Below, piece by piece: positions 29,028 through 38,935 of a stretch of DNA of 64,000 bases (within the stretch, counting starts at the first letter, position 1; every line of letters starts with the position of its first letter). Below the pieces are notes generated by a model, which saw only the letters and a list, made by a program, of their open reading frames with translations, did no database searches and was not told the origin of the DNA. Source of the DNA: Amycolatopsis sp. EV170708-02-1 (GTDB lineage Bacteria > Actinomycetota > Actinomycetes > Mycobacteriales > Pseudonocardiaceae); the NCBI RefSeq assembly GCF_022479115.1, contig NZ_CP092497.1:4402001-4466000 (forward strand), written 5' to 3'. Both the position numbers and the translations under genes were made by a program.

Positions 29028-29338
29028 GGTCGATGCGGCAAGGGAGGAACTGACCAGGCCATACGTTCTCGCCCACGACCGACGACATATTTCCCCTCGA
29101 TCCGGGGCGCGGGTCAACCGGGAGCCTTTGGTGCAGGATGTCGAGGACATTTCGTGCACTGGTCGTCGCGGAGTCTTCAAAACGTCCGCCGAGTTCTGCA
29201 GAATCCCGGGAACGGTCGAATCGACGTGGGTGAACCGTCGCCGTGGGTGAAAGAGTCCGAAAGCCTGTTCGGGGGAATCCGGCGCGATAGATTCCTGTCC
29301 TCCTTGTCGAACGGGCATTTGACGAGAAGAGGCTGGCA
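29028..29338. other. 311-bp gap between radical SAM and glycosyltransferase genes
   Basis: No credible open frame with a ribosome-binding site and actinobacterial codon usage is seen. There is no clear terminator hairpin, so the glycosyltransferase may be co-transcribed with the PKS operon or have its own promoter here. Confidence 0.4.
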
Positions 29339-31051
29339 ATGTCAGACGATGCTCCGGTGATGTGCCCGCTCACTGGTCTCCGTATTTCACCGGATCAGAT
29401 GAGGTCCTCGGCGGGAATTCCCGCCGAGGATCTCATCGTCGAGGGGTGGGTCCCGGTAGGGAAAGATGGAGACGCCCTGGTGGTGGCGGTGAGCACCGAG
29501 GCGGATCCGGACCTCGTCGCCCGACGAGTGCGGAGCCGGCTGCCAGGGCAGCTCGTCGTGCGCGTTACCGTCGGCCACGTCGAGTTCCAGGAGTACGTCC
29601 TGCGGACCCACAGAACAGAAATCGCCGACCAGATCGCCAACAAGTTCTCCCGGACCCATCCTGAGTTCAGCGCCAAGGCCGGGTTCACCCGGTGGCAGGG
29701 CGCCTTGGGCGCCCTCGCACTGTTCACCTCGGCGGTCCTGCTCGTGCTGGCACCGGGCGTGCTGCTGGTGATCATGGCCGGAATCTTCCTGGCGACCACA
29801 CTCGTCAAGGTCATCCTGTCGATCGGTTCGCTCTTGCCGAGCGCGCTGCCCGGACAGCGGCCCGCGTCGGCCCGGCCCACCAAGGTCCCGGACATGGACG
29901 CGGCGTCACTTCCCTTCTACACCGTCCTTGTCCCCGTGTACGACGAGGCCGCAGTGATGTCGAGTCTGGTCGCCGGCCTGGCCAAGATCTGGTACCCGCA
30001 CGACCGGCTGGAGATCCTCTTCCTCATCGAGGAGCACGACACCGTCACCAAGGAAGCCGCTCTCGCCGCGGACATGGCGCCGTATATGCGGATCGTCGAA
30101 CTGCCACCGGGTGCGCCGCAAACCAAACCGCGGTCCTGCAACCTCGGGCTCCTCCTCGCCCGAGGTGACCTGGTGACGGTGTTCGACGCCGAGGACCGCC
30201 CCGAGCCCGACCAGCTACTGAAGGCCGCCGCGGCCTTCGCGGCCGACGAGGACGGAAAACTGGCCTGCGTCCAGGCCCGGCTGTTCTTCTACAACGCCAA
30301 GCGTAATTTGCTCACCCGCCAGTACGAGCTGGAGTACTCGTTGCGGTACGGCATGATCCTGCCTGGCTTGGCACGGCTGGGACTGCCCATCCCCTTGGGC
30401 GGCACCAGCAACCACCTCCGCACCGATGTCTTGCGAGCGGTCGGCGGCTGGGACGCGTGGAATGTCACCGAGGACGCCGACCTCGGCATGCGCTGCCGTG
30501 CCCTCGGCTATCGGGTGGACATGATCGACACCGTGACCTGGGAGGAGGCTACGTCGACCCCGGGCGCGTGGATCCGCCAGCGCACCAGGTGGCTCAAAGG
30601 TTTCATGATCACCGTGCTCGTCCACACGCGCTCGCCACTGCGGACACTGCGCCGGTTCAAGCCATCGGGGATGGTGACGCTGCTGGGCATCCTGGCCGCC
30701 AGTCCGCTGATGTTCCTCACGCAGCCGGTCGCGACCGTTCTCCTTTTGCTGGCTTCGCTAGGCGTCGGGTGGTCTTCGTTGGGCGACGGCGCCCATATAT
30801 CGATCACCGGAACGATATTGGTGGTCGCCACCGTGTTGAACGTCGGCATCACGCTGGTGGCCGCGATGTTCCGGCGGATGGCTTACAGCCACCTGGCATG
30901 CCTTCTGCCGGGGTACTGGTTGCTGTACTGGGTCGCGGCGTGGCGAGCGTTGGGGCAGCTGATTCGTTCGCCGTTCACCTGGGAGAAGACCCCTCACGGT
31001 CGCGATACCGGCGACGACCTGCCGCACACGAGGGAGGCCGCGGTCTCCTAG
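29339..31051 (+). CDS. Membrane-bound family 2 glycosyltransferase
   Basis: A 570-residue integral membrane protein. The N-terminal 100 residues (PVGKDGDALVVAVS and following) resemble the MshEN-type domain found at the start of some bacterial GT2 synthases. Two membrane segments follow at about residues 118-160. The GT2 catalytic domain begins at FYTVLVPVYDEAAVM and has VFDAEDRPEPDQLL (metal/nucleotide-sugar site), NVTEDADLGMRC (catalytic ED) and QRTRWLKG (QxxRW, processive-type acceptor site). Three or four further membrane segments lie at about residues 440-540. It resembles cellulose-synthase-like enzymes that extrude or transfer a sugar chain. It is the last gene in the PKS direction; its TAG overlaps the convergent SARP stop by a few bases. 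Whether it decorates the polyketide or belongs to the cell surface is open. Confidence 0.85.
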   Translation: MSDDAPVMCPLTGLRISPDQMRSSAGIPAEDLIVEGWVPVGKDGDALVVAVSTEADPDLVARRVRSRLPGQLVVRVTVGHVEFQEYVLRTHRTEIADQIANKFSRTHPEFSAKAGFTRWQGALGALALFTSAVLLVLAPGVLLVIMAGIFLATTLVKVILSIGSLLPSALPGQRPASARPTKVPDMDAASLPFYTVLVPVYDEAAVMSSLVAGLAKIWYPHDRLEILFLIEEHDTVTKEAALAADMAPYMRIVELPPGAPQTKPRSCNLGLLLARGDLVTVFDAEDRPEPDQLLKAAAAFAADEDGKLACVQARLFFYNAKRNLLTRQYELEYSLRYGMILPGLARLGLPIPLGGTSNHLRTDVLRAVGGWDAWNVTEDADLGMRCRALGYRVDMIDTVTWEEATSTPGAWIRQRTRWLKGFMITVLVHTRSPLRTLRRFKPSGMVTLLGILAASPLMFLTQPVATVLLLLASLGVGWSSLGDGAHISITGTILVVATVLNVGITLVAAMFRRMAYSHLACLLPGYWLLYWVAAWRALGQLIRSPFTWEKTPHGRDTGDDLPHTREAAVS

Positions 31052-33469
31052 GCCTCTTGCCGAGGCGCCGTCGCCACGAGTGACGCCAACGCGAGTCCGT
31101 AGGTGGCGAGTGCGTGCACGGAGCGGGCACCTGAGGCCATCGCCCACGCGCGGGCGATGGCGAAGACAGCGACAGCCTGTGCCGTGCCGCCGGTGAAAAG
31201 GTGGACGATCGCTGCTTCCACCCGCAGCCGTATCTCCGGCTCGCGGTCGCCGAGCCGCACGGCGGCCTTGATCCCGAGGTCGTAGTAGGCGATCGCCGCT
31301 TGCCAGCGTTGCTCGACAAACAGATAGTCGCCCAGTCCGATGGCGAGTTGCCACGCGCGCTTGTACTCCTCCACCTCGAAGGCGCGTTTCGCGGCATAGT
31401 CGAGGGAGGCGTACTCCGTCTGGAACCAGGTCAGGGCCGCGCTGCGTGACGTCAAGGGCTGCGGTCCAGGTGAACGTTTCACGAGCTGTGGTTCGACCGG
31501 GCGTGGTTTTCCCGGATTCAGTGTGCGCCCGGCGCTTCGGGCAGTGCGGATGTACCAGTCCAGTAGGCGTTGCCAGGCCCGGAGGCGGTCGACCAGCGGG
31601 TCGGCTATCACTGATTGCTCGGCGGCATATACGCGCAGGAGGTCGTTCAGCCGGAACCGGCCGTCGTCGAGGTGGCCGACGAGATGGCGGTTGACGAGTT
31701 CGTCGAGCTGGGCCCGGGTGTCCACCAGAGACTGCCCGGCGAGTGCGGCCGCGGCTCGGTCGCTGAAGGAGCCGGTCGGAAGTATTCCGAGCATCCGGAA
31801 CAGTCGGTCTTCGGCCGGGCGCAGCGCGCGATAGGACCAGGAGAACGCGGATCGTACGGCCGCCGTTCTGTCGTCATCGGGGACTTCCAGCATGTCGAGC
31901 CTCATCCGGCTGTCGGCCAGGTCCTCGGCCAATTCGGACAGTTCGAGGGCGCGGTTCTGCACGGCTCGCGCCGCCGCGATACGCAGGGCCAGGGGAGTCC
32001 GGCACAGAGTTCGACCAGTCGGCGCGCCGCATCGGCCTCGGCCTTCACGCGCTCGGCACCGATCACTTTGGCCAGAAGCGCTTCGCCATGCTCGGTGGTC
32101 AGAACGTCGAGGGTCAACACCTTTGCGTCGATGCTCGCCGGGAGACAGGCCAGCCGGTTACGGCTGGTGACAATGACGAGGCAGGAGGCCGTACGCGGGA
32201 GCAGGGCGGCAACCTGCTCGGCGCTGTTCACGTCATCGAGGAGGATGAGGACCTTCTTGCCACGAATCCGAACCTGGTACCTCGACTCAAGGGTCGCCGG
32301 ATCGGTGTCGGAGTGCTCGGCCTGGTGTTCCAGACTCTTCAGGATTCGCGTCAGCGCTTGATTCGGCGACATCGGAGTCTGGTGTCCGCTGAATCCACCC
32401 AGCTCGAGGTAGATCTGGCCATCGGGGAACTGATCCGCCAGAGCATGGGCCGCATGCACGGCGAACGCTGTCTTACCCACGCCCGGTGCGCCTTGGACGA
32501 CCAGTACGCGGCTGTGGTGCGAGTCCGGCCGCGTCTCCGATTCCGCCAGCCACGAGTGCACCTCGGCGAGCTCGGAGTCACGATGAACGAAGTTACCGAC
32601 CTGGTGGGGAAGCTGCGCCGGCACCAGTTGTCGTGGAGTCGTCGCCGGGACCTCGGCCGGGCGAACCGGGTCGAGACCGGGTTCGTTGACGATCATCTGC
32701 TCGTAGAGGTTCTGAAGTGACGTGCTCGGCCTGACGCCGAGCTCGTCGGCGAGCAATCGGCGCGCGTCATGGAAATGCTGCAGAGCCTCGGCTTGTCGTC
32801 CCAAGCGGTAGAGCGTGCGCATGAGCACTTCACGCAGCGGCTCACGCAGGGGATGGACCGCGACCAGCTGGGTCAACTCGTCGGCGAGGGCCGTATCCAC
32901 GGTGTCGAGTCCGAGGAGAGCGCGCGCTCGTTCCTCCGCGGCCACGGTGCGGAGCTCCGCCAGGCGCATCCGTTCGACGTTGGCGAAGGGGCCTGGAATA
33001 CCGTGAAAAGGTGTCCCTTGCCAGAGTTCGGTGGCCGCCGCGAACTCGGCCACTGCCTCGGCGAGCTTGCCGAGACGTGAGAGGTGCCGGCCTTCGGAGT
33101 TGAGCTCCTGGAATCGGTGGACGTCGATCCGGACACGGTCCAGATCGAGACGATAGCCCCGTCTTCCGACCGTAGCCAGTTCACCTTGCGCCGGAGTTCC
33201 GGATCGGGTTCGAGTGCCTGGCGGAGGCCCGCGACATAGGTGTGGACGCTGCCTGCGGCGGTAGCCGGAGGCTTGTCCCCCCACATCGCGTCGATCAGCT
33301 GCGACAAGGACACGACGTGGCCATGCCGCATCGCCAGCACGATGAAGAGGCAGCGTCGCAGCGGTGGCCCGAGGTCGAGCTCCCGTTCGCCGAGCCAAGC
33401 TCGCACGGGGCCCAGAACGTGTAGTCGGAGTTCCGGCCTCGTCCCGGGTGATCCGGTTGCTGCTCCCAT
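31048..33469 (-). CDS. AfsR-like SARP regulator with NB-ARC ATPase (two 1-nt frameshifts)
   Basis: The start is the ATG at 33469, preceded by AGAGGA. The N-terminal OmpR-type winged helix reads LRLHVLGPVRAWLGERELDLG and LIDAMWGDKPPATAAGSVHTYVAGLR. A bacterial transcriptional activation domain and an ATPase follow (VVQGAPGVGKTAF; ILLDDV; VIVTSRNR). The C-terminus ends without a long TPR array, about 800 residues in all. Two one-base deletions split it: near 33184 (one more G joins LRRK to GELATVGRRGYRL) and in the run at 31992-31995 (joining ELCAGLP to LALRIAAARAVQNRA). AfsR-type SARPs activate antibiotic clusters and bind direct heptameric repeats in promoters. It diverges from a LuxR-type gene 170 bp away. 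Confidence 0.85.
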
Positions 33470-33639
33470 GCCGTCCTCTGGTTGTGGACCGGGCCCACGA
33501 CCCGGTCGCCGTCTCTCGAGGTCCAAGGGAAGCGACCCCGTGATTCAAGCCTGATTGAGGTTCGTTAAGACGTCGTGAAGGACGCCCTCTCATGCTTACT
33601 TCAACTCACCTGCATCCCGACGCGGAACGGAGGCGGACC

Positions 33640-34245
33640 GTGAACCGAGTGCGTGTGGCGGTGCGTGCGGAGGACGCTGTGGCAGGAGTCGGGCTGGCGT
33701 CCTATCTGGATTGCCAGGCTGAAATCGATGTGGTGCCGTGCACCCTGCCCCTCGAGGCCGACGCGCTGGTTTTCGCGGTTGAGACGGTGGACGATGCGGC
33801 GATCGCCTTCATGCGGCAAATGGCCAAGGAATCCCACGCCAAGATGGTACTCGTGACCAGGCGTCTTCCGGAGACAGAGGTGTTCACCGCTGTGGCCTGC
33901 AGGGTCGTTTCGGTGCTGTCCTTGGTGGAAGCGAGCGGTGAGGACTTGGTCGCCGCGGTGCTCGACGCCGCCTCGGCGGCAGAACTCCCCGCCGACCTGC
34001 TCAATGAACTCGTCGAACAGATCCAGCGTGTCGGCGCCGGAAAGCTACTGTCCGATGGTTTCGACGCGCGAGAGATCGATGTCCTCAGGCTGCTTGCGGA
34101 CGGACTGGACACCATGGAGATCGCACGGCAGCTCTGTTACTCCGAACGAACGGTGAAGAACGCGCTCCACCGGCTGCTGACTCGAATGCGCCTCAAGAAC
34201 CGGCAACACGCCGTCGCCTACGCGCTACGGGCCGGGGTGATCTGA
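33640..34245 (+). CDS. LuxR-type transcriptional regulator with degenerate receiver (third paralogue)
   Basis: About 201 residues from the GTG at 33640, which has GGAGGCGG just upstream; the frame is open further upstream to 33592 with an ATG but a poorer site. The C-terminal HTH reads FDAREIDVLRLLADG, SERTVKNALHRLLTRMRLKN and the family ending AVAYALRAGVI. The receiver-like half has ADALVFAVETVDD in place of the phosphorylated Asp strand, so it is probably not phosphorylated. It is closest in design to the two LuxR-type proteins at 17.3-18.6 kb. It is divergently placed from an AfsR-like SARP, a common arrangement for cluster-situated regulators. Confidence 0.8.
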   Translation: MNRVRVAVRAEDAVAGVGLASYLDCQAEIDVVPCTLPLEADALVFAVETVDDAAIAFMRQMAKESHAKMVLVTRRLPETEVFTAVACRVVSVLSLVEASGEDLVAAVLDAASAAELPADLLNELVEQIQRVGAGKLLSDGFDAREIDVLRLLADGLDTMEIARQLCYSERTVKNALHRLLTRMRLKNRQHAVAYALRAGVI

Positions 34246-34285
34246 GCCGAGACCGGTCTTCGCCCGGTGACGTGGACCGTACCGA

Positions 34286-34645
34286 TCACGGATAGCCCTG
34301 GTTCCAGGCCGAGTCTTCGGGGAAGGTCATCCCGGTGGTGTCCACGCGCTGGAGATGTTCGATGGCGGCCCGGAGCTTCGAGACCGCCTCGTCGGGATGA
34401 TCGGTAACGACCGCGCGCATGGCCGTCGCGGCGGTGGACAGCCCCAACATGAGGTCCACGTAGTGTTCCTGAGTCCGACGGGAGCCTTGGTGGCCGCTCA
34501 TCGTGACGAGCTTGTCGACGCAGCCGTCGAACCGGGCGGCCAGTTCCAGATGAGGGAGTACGACTCGCTCATCCGGCATCCAGGTGCTGGTGGGGGCTTG
34601 ATGACGCAAGTCCTCAACCGGTTCCCCGCGTTCTTCGTGATTCAC
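34286..34645 (-). CDS. Small hypothetical protein
   Basis: About 119 residues from a GTG at 34645 placed 6 nt after GGGAGG; the open frame extends upstream to 34780 without a good site. The C-terminal two thirds look like a helical soluble protein, with LELAARFDGCVDKLVTMSG, HYVDLMLGLSTAATAMRAVV and LRAAIEHLQRV. There is no signal peptide or transmembrane segment. It belongs to no family I recognise. It lies between a convergent LuxR gene and an OmpR-type regulator on the same strand, 134 bp downstream of the latter. It could be a co-transcribed accessory of that regulator. Codon usage supports a real gene; function unknown. Confidence 0.55.
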   Translation of the reverse strand: MNHEERGEPVEDLRHQAPTSTWMPDERVVLPHLELAARFDGCVDKLVTMSGHQGSRRTQEHYVDLMLGLSTAATAMRAVVTDHPDEAVSKLRAAIEHLQRVDTTGMTFPEDSAWNQGYP

Positions 34646-34779
34646 GACCACCCTCCCGTGGTTGTGTCCTGCCCTCAAGTCGGGTGAGGACCTGTCCATC
34701 GTGGCACAGTCCGAGTGGCCAGGGAACGGTATGAACTCATGCCGGTGAATTTTCCTTCCTATGGCTTGCCGGTATCGCA

Positions 34780-35502
34780 TCAGGACAGGCGGTGAACTTC
34801 GATCGGCTTCTCGCGGAAAGATTCGTCCGTCGAGGTGAGCTTCAAGCCGACTCCATGCAGGGTGTGCAAATACCGGGGCGACGTCGCAGAGTCACCGAGT
34901 TTCCGGCGGAGCGACGAAACGTGCACTCGCAGAACCTGGTACGCGGACGGGTCGGCGCGACTCCAGAGTGCCTTGATCGCGTCCTCGCGGCTTACCACGG
35001 TGTCGAGGTACCGCGCCAGCAAGGCCAGTAGGTCGAATTCGGTAGGTGTCAATCCCAGTGTCTTCCCGTCTCGCACGATGCTCCTTGCCTCGAAATTGAT
35101 ACGAAGATCGCCGACCTCGATGAAATTCACTCTGGGGGATGTGGCCGAGATCCGGCGCAGTACGGCGTCGATTCGGGCAAGAACGTGACTGAACGAGCAG
35201 GGCTTCACAAGGTAGTCGTCGGCACCGAGGTTGAGAGCCGCGGTAACGATGTGCTCGTCGCTGTGATTGGATGCGACAACGATGGGTACGTTGCTGAACC
35301 GTCGAAGCTGGCGCAACATCAGCTCCTCCTCCGGCACCGTTCGGCAGAGGTTCAGGAGGACCACGTCGGCCCCGGAGAGAGCGACGTCCTTGGCTTGGAT
35401 CATCGCGCTCCTGTTGCGCATGGTGTGTCCATGCGCGGCAAAGAGTTCCTTCGCCGAAGCGAAGTCGACTCGTTCATCGTCAATGATCAAGATAATGGAC
35501 AT
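34780..35502 (-). CDS. OmpR-family response regulator with Asn at the phosphoacceptor site
   Basis: About 240 residues from the ATG at 35502 (a TTG at 35511 is possible). The receiver has ILIIDDERVD (acidic pair present), VVLLNLCRT where the phosphorylated Asp is normally in LLDL, and DDYLVKP (Lys present). Thus the phosphoacceptor Asp is replaced by Asn while the rest of the site is kept. The C-terminal winged helix reads LTPTEFDLLALLARY, then VLRVHVSSLRRKLG and LHTLHGVGLKL, as in PhoB/OmpR. No histidine kinase gene is adjacent, so it is an orphan, probably controlled by level, ligand or partner rather than phosphorylation. It diverges from a SARP gene. Confidence 0.85.
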   Translation of the reverse strand: MSIILIIDDERVDFASAKELFAAHGHTMRNRSAMIQAKDVALSGADVVLLNLCRTVPEEELMLRQLRRFSNVPIVVASNHSDEHIVTAALNLGADDYLVKPCSFSHVLARIDAVLRRISATSPRVNFIEVGDLRINFEARSIVRDGKTLGLTPTEFDLLALLARYLDTVVSREDAIKALWSRADPSAYQVLRVHVSSLRRKLGDSATSPRYLHTLHGVGLKLTSTDESFREKPIEVHRLS

Positions 35503-36076
35503 CGTCGCCAATGTATAGCATCACGCCCGCGCATCGGTCCCGGTCCGTGACTGTAAAGGCAGCCATCATTGCCCCCTCTGGCCAGTAATAGCGCGAAGCC
35601 TGCCGAATGCCCGGAAACGCTCGATCGGCTCGGCATTGCGGAGCCCGCATTCGTGGTATCGCCAGAGTTCCTGAAGATCATCGGTTGGACAACTGTGGAA
35701 ATGATAGTAGAAAATAACATCCGGAAGTGTGAAGGTCGACGTAAAGACCGTGACTCTCGCAGGAATAGGGCAGAATTGCCTAAGGCTAATGGGTGATGGC
35801 ACGGAAGAGGATCGAAAGTTTCGTGACACTCGGCGACGAAATGGTCGGGTTGCTTTGCCATTGGCGGGGATGGTGGACGTGAATTCGCGCGACCTGATGT
35901 CAGAGCGTAGTTGAGCGGGTGCTCCAGGGAGTCGCTTCCGTGGTGCGCCGTAGGCCCCCGGCTGTTCTAAGCTCGTGCGAAGGTTGGGTTCGTCCAAGGT
36001 GTCTGACCTGCTCACTCCGCCGGAGCGGGAGGCTGCGAGTGGGCAGGTGCTGCATGAGAGAACGGAGTACCGTGGC
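35503..36076. promoter_or_regulatory. Divergent intergenic region between OmpR-type and SARP genes
   Basis: About 570 bp without a convincing gene. A stretch at 35690-35780 is notably richer in A and T than its surroundings, as expected for promoters, but no -35/-10 pair can be assigned with confidence. The first part of the SARP open frame (35975-36076) also falls here if its GTG start at 36077 is right. Confidence 0.4.
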
Positions 36077-38935
36077 GTGACAAAGACCAGTCGCGGTGTC
36101 ACACTTCGTGTGCACCTTCTTGGGCCTGTGCGTGCCCATCTCGGTTCCGAGGAAGTGGATCTCGGGTCGGCCCGGAGCCGCACGTTGTTCGCGATGCTCG
36201 CGAGCCGGGTGGGGCAGGTCGTCGCACGTGACGACATCATCGATGGGCTGTGGGCCGATCCTCTGCCCGGCAACCCCTCGGCCAGCATCTACACCTACAT
36301 CAACAGTCTCCGCCGCGCACTCGACCCGCAGCGCGACTTGCGATCCTCAGCGGGCATGCTCGAGTCTGTTCCCCCCGGCTACCGGCTCAACGCGGATGAG
36401 GTCACCGTCGACGCGGCTCGCTTCACCGAGCACCTGAACGTGGGCAGCGGGCTGACGAAAGTAGACCCCGAGGCTGCGATCGTCGAGTTCGAGGCCGCGC
36501 TCGGGCTCTGGCACGACAGCCCATTGGCCGATGTCAGCGGCCCGTTCGTGCAGGCGACAAGGCTGCGGCTGTTCGAGCAGCGCTTCAGCCTGGTCGAGGA
36601 CTACGCGGCGGCGATGCTCACCCTCGGTCGTCATGAGTCCGTAATCGACGACCTGCGCGAGCTCGTGCGCCGCTATCCGCTGCGCGAACATCCGCGAAGC
36701 TTGCTCATGCAGGCCCTGCATCGCGCTGGGCGCACAGACGAAGCACTGGCAGTGTTCAGCGATCTCGAGACGCTCTTGAGTACCAAACTCGGTATCGACC
36801 CCGGCGCCCAGCTTCACCAGCTGCGCGATCGAATCGCCTCGGGCGCTGCCGACTTGTTGAGCGGGACGCCCGTGCACGCCGATCCGGTCGCCCCGAAGCC
36901 GCCGGTCACGCGGAAGACTCCGGCGCAGCTGCCCCGGCAAATAGCCACATTCGTCGGCCGCGACACCGAACTCGGCAGCCTTCGAGCTGTTATGGCACCC
37001 GCCATCGGTGCGCCGAAGGTCGGGGTGCTCACCGGACCCGCCGGCGCGGGCAAGACGACACTGGCTGTGAAGATCGCCCACGAACTCGCAGCACAGTTCC
37101 CCGACGGGCAGCTGTTCCTCAATCTGCGTGGATTCGATCCGCACGAACCCGCTGTCAACCCGGCCCAAGCGCTCGTGGACCTGCTCGGCGACCTAGGGGC
37201 GCAGACGCTCGCTCCCGGCCAGGGCGAAGCCGAACTCAGCGCGCACTTCCGCAGCACGTTATCCGGTAAACGCATGCTTGTGGTACTGGACAACGCACAA
37301 AGCAGTGAACAAGTCAGGCCCCTGCTACCCGGGGACTCCTGCCTGGTGCTGGTCACCAGTCGCAACCGCCTCGATGGCCTCGTCGTTCGCGACGGCGCCC
37401 ATGTCGTCGATCTGGATCCGCTGCGGCCTCACGAATCCACCGCCTTCCTCGTCGAACTGCTCGGCGAGGAAAGCATCGGCGACGCGGCCGCGCTTGACGA
37501 CCTCGGTCGCATCGCCGAACTCTGCGGACATCTTCCCCTTGCCTTGAGCATGGTCGCGCGCCGCCTCGTCACGCAGCCTGCGACACGACTCAGCGACGTG
37601 GTCACCGAACTGAGCGACGAAAGTGACCGCCTCAACGCTTTGAGCGCCGACGGCGACGCGGTTCGCCCCGCGTTCTCCTGGTCCTATCAAGCTCTCAAAC
37701 CCGAAGCGGCACAGTTGTTCCGACGCCTTGGTCTGCATCCCGGCGACGAGTTCAGCACCGGAGCCGCGGCAGCGTTGGCCGGGTACACGATGGCCAAGAC
37801 CCGTAAGTTGCTCGGCACGCTTGCCAACGGCCACCTCATCGCCTGGGCAGGCCGTGACCGGTACCGCATCCACGACCTGCTGCACCTCTATACCAAGGAG
37901 CTCGTCCACAGCGACGAAATTCCCCAGCAACACGACTCGGCCACCCGCCGCTTGCTCGATTGGTACCTCTACACCACCGAGAACGCCTGTCGCTGGGTCG
38001 ATCCGGCGCGCGAGCCCACTCGGATACCCCTGGCACCACCACCCGACGAATGCCAGCCTCTCGAGTTCACGGACAAAGCCGCCGCCAGGAACTGGATCTT
38101 CTCAGAAACCGCGTCCTTGCGTCTTGTTCTGCGCCATGCCGCCGAACAAGGCTACGACGACTACCTCTGGAAGATCGTCTGTCTCATGTGGGACGAGCAG
38201 AAGAAGGGGACACAGATCGACGAGTGGACCGGCCTGCTGCAACTCGCGGTGGCGGCTGCGGAGAGGCAGGGCAACACCGAAGCGCAGATGTGGGCGACCA
38301 TCGAACTCGCTTACAACTATCTGTATTCCGGCCGCTTCGATCGGTCTCTGGAGTGCTTCACGCGCTGCAGGGAGTACTGGAGCACCGACGGCGCCGGAAA
38401 GCCGAACGCCAGGTTGCAGCTGGCGCTGGCACTCACCGGTTGCGCTCATATCATGCACTACGTCAGGGAAGAGCCGCCGCGCGCGCTGGAGTACTGTCTT
38501 GACGCATTGCCCATGATGCGCGAGGAAGACTACGCATTGGGGCAGATCTGGGCGCTGGGCGTCGCAGGAATGATCTACCGCTCGCTTGGCCGTGTCGACG
38601 ACTCGGAAGCCGCATTGCAGGAAAGCTTCAAGATTTGCAAGGAGCAACAGCCGCGGCCATGGTCGCTTGAAAGCTACGTCCTTCGCGACCTCGCCTGGGT
38701 CGAGCAACGCCGGGGACGGCAGGAGGAAGCGAAGATCTACCTGACGCAGGCCTTGACAACCGCGCGGCGGATAGGCAACGTCCTTGGCGAACTCCGCATG
38801 CTGGTGCCACTGCGGCAGGTTTTGGATGACCTCGGGCAGGTCGCCGAGGCGAAGATATATCAGAAGGAGATCGAGGAGCTCATGGAGAAGTACTCGTTGT
38901 CCGAGGCCTTGGTCAAGGCCGTGACCTCGGATTGA
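36077..38935 (+). CDS. AfsR-like SARP regulator with NB-ARC ATPase and TPR region
   Basis: About 952 residues from the GTG at 36077 (GGAG nine bases upstream); the frame is open back to 35975, so a GTG at about 35999 is possible. The SARP DNA-binding domain reads LRVHLLGPVRAHLGSEEVDLG, and DIIDGLWADPLPGNPSASIY is followed by INSLRRALD. A bacterial activator domain follows. The ATPase has VLTGPAGAGKTTLAVK (Walker A), MLVVLDNAQ (Walker B) and LVLVTSRNRLDGL, then ELCGHLPLALSMVARRL. The C-terminal third has TPR-like helices (YLYSGRFDRSLECFT; LRDLAWVEQRRGRQEEAK). It is intact, unlike the other two SARPs. It probably activates part of the biosynthetic gene set. Its stop overlaps the convergent toxin gene by 23 bp. 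Confidence 0.88.
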   Translation: MTKTSRGVTLRVHLLGPVRAHLGSEEVDLGSARSRTLFAMLASRVGQVVARDDIIDGLWADPLPGNPSASIYTYINSLRRALDPQRDLRSSAGMLESVPPGYRLNADEVTVDAARFTEHLNVGSGLTKVDPEAAIVEFEAALGLWHDSPLADVSGPFVQATRLRLFEQRFSLVEDYAAAMLTLGRHESVIDDLRELVRRYPLREHPRSLLMQALHRAGRTDEALAVFSDLETLLSTKLGIDPGAQLHQLRDRIASGAADLLSGTPVHADPVAPKPPVTRKTPAQLPRQIATFVGRDTELGSLRAVMAPAIGAPKVGVLTGPAGAGKTTLAVKIAHELAAQFPDGQLFLNLRGFDPHEPAVNPAQALVDLLGDLGAQTLAPGQGEAELSAHFRSTLSGKRMLVVLDNAQSSEQVRPLLPGDSCLVLVTSRNRLDGLVVRDGAHVVDLDPLRPHESTAFLVELLGEESIGDAAALDDLGRIAELCGHLPLALSMVARRLVTQPATRLSDVVTELSDESDRLNALSADGDAVRPAFSWSYQALKPEAAQLFRRLGLHPGDEFSTGAAAALAGYTMAKTRKLLGTLANGHLIAWAGRDRYRIHDLLHLYTKELVHSDEIPQQHDSATRRLLDWYLYTTENACRWVDPAREPTRIPLAPPPDECQPLEFTDKAAARNWIFSETASLRLVLRHAAEQGYDDYLWKIVCLMWDEQKKGTQIDEWTGLLQLAVAAAERQGNTEAQMWATIELAYNYLYSGRFDRSLECFTRCREYWSTDGAGKPNARLQLALALTGCAHIMHYVREEPPRALEYCLDALPMMREEDYALGQIWALGVAGMIYRSLGRVDDSEAALQESFKICKEQQPRPWSLESYVLRDLAWVEQRRGRQEEAKIYLTQALTTARRIGNVLGELRMLVPLRQVLDDLGQVAEAKIYQKEIEELMEKYSLSEALVKAVTSD

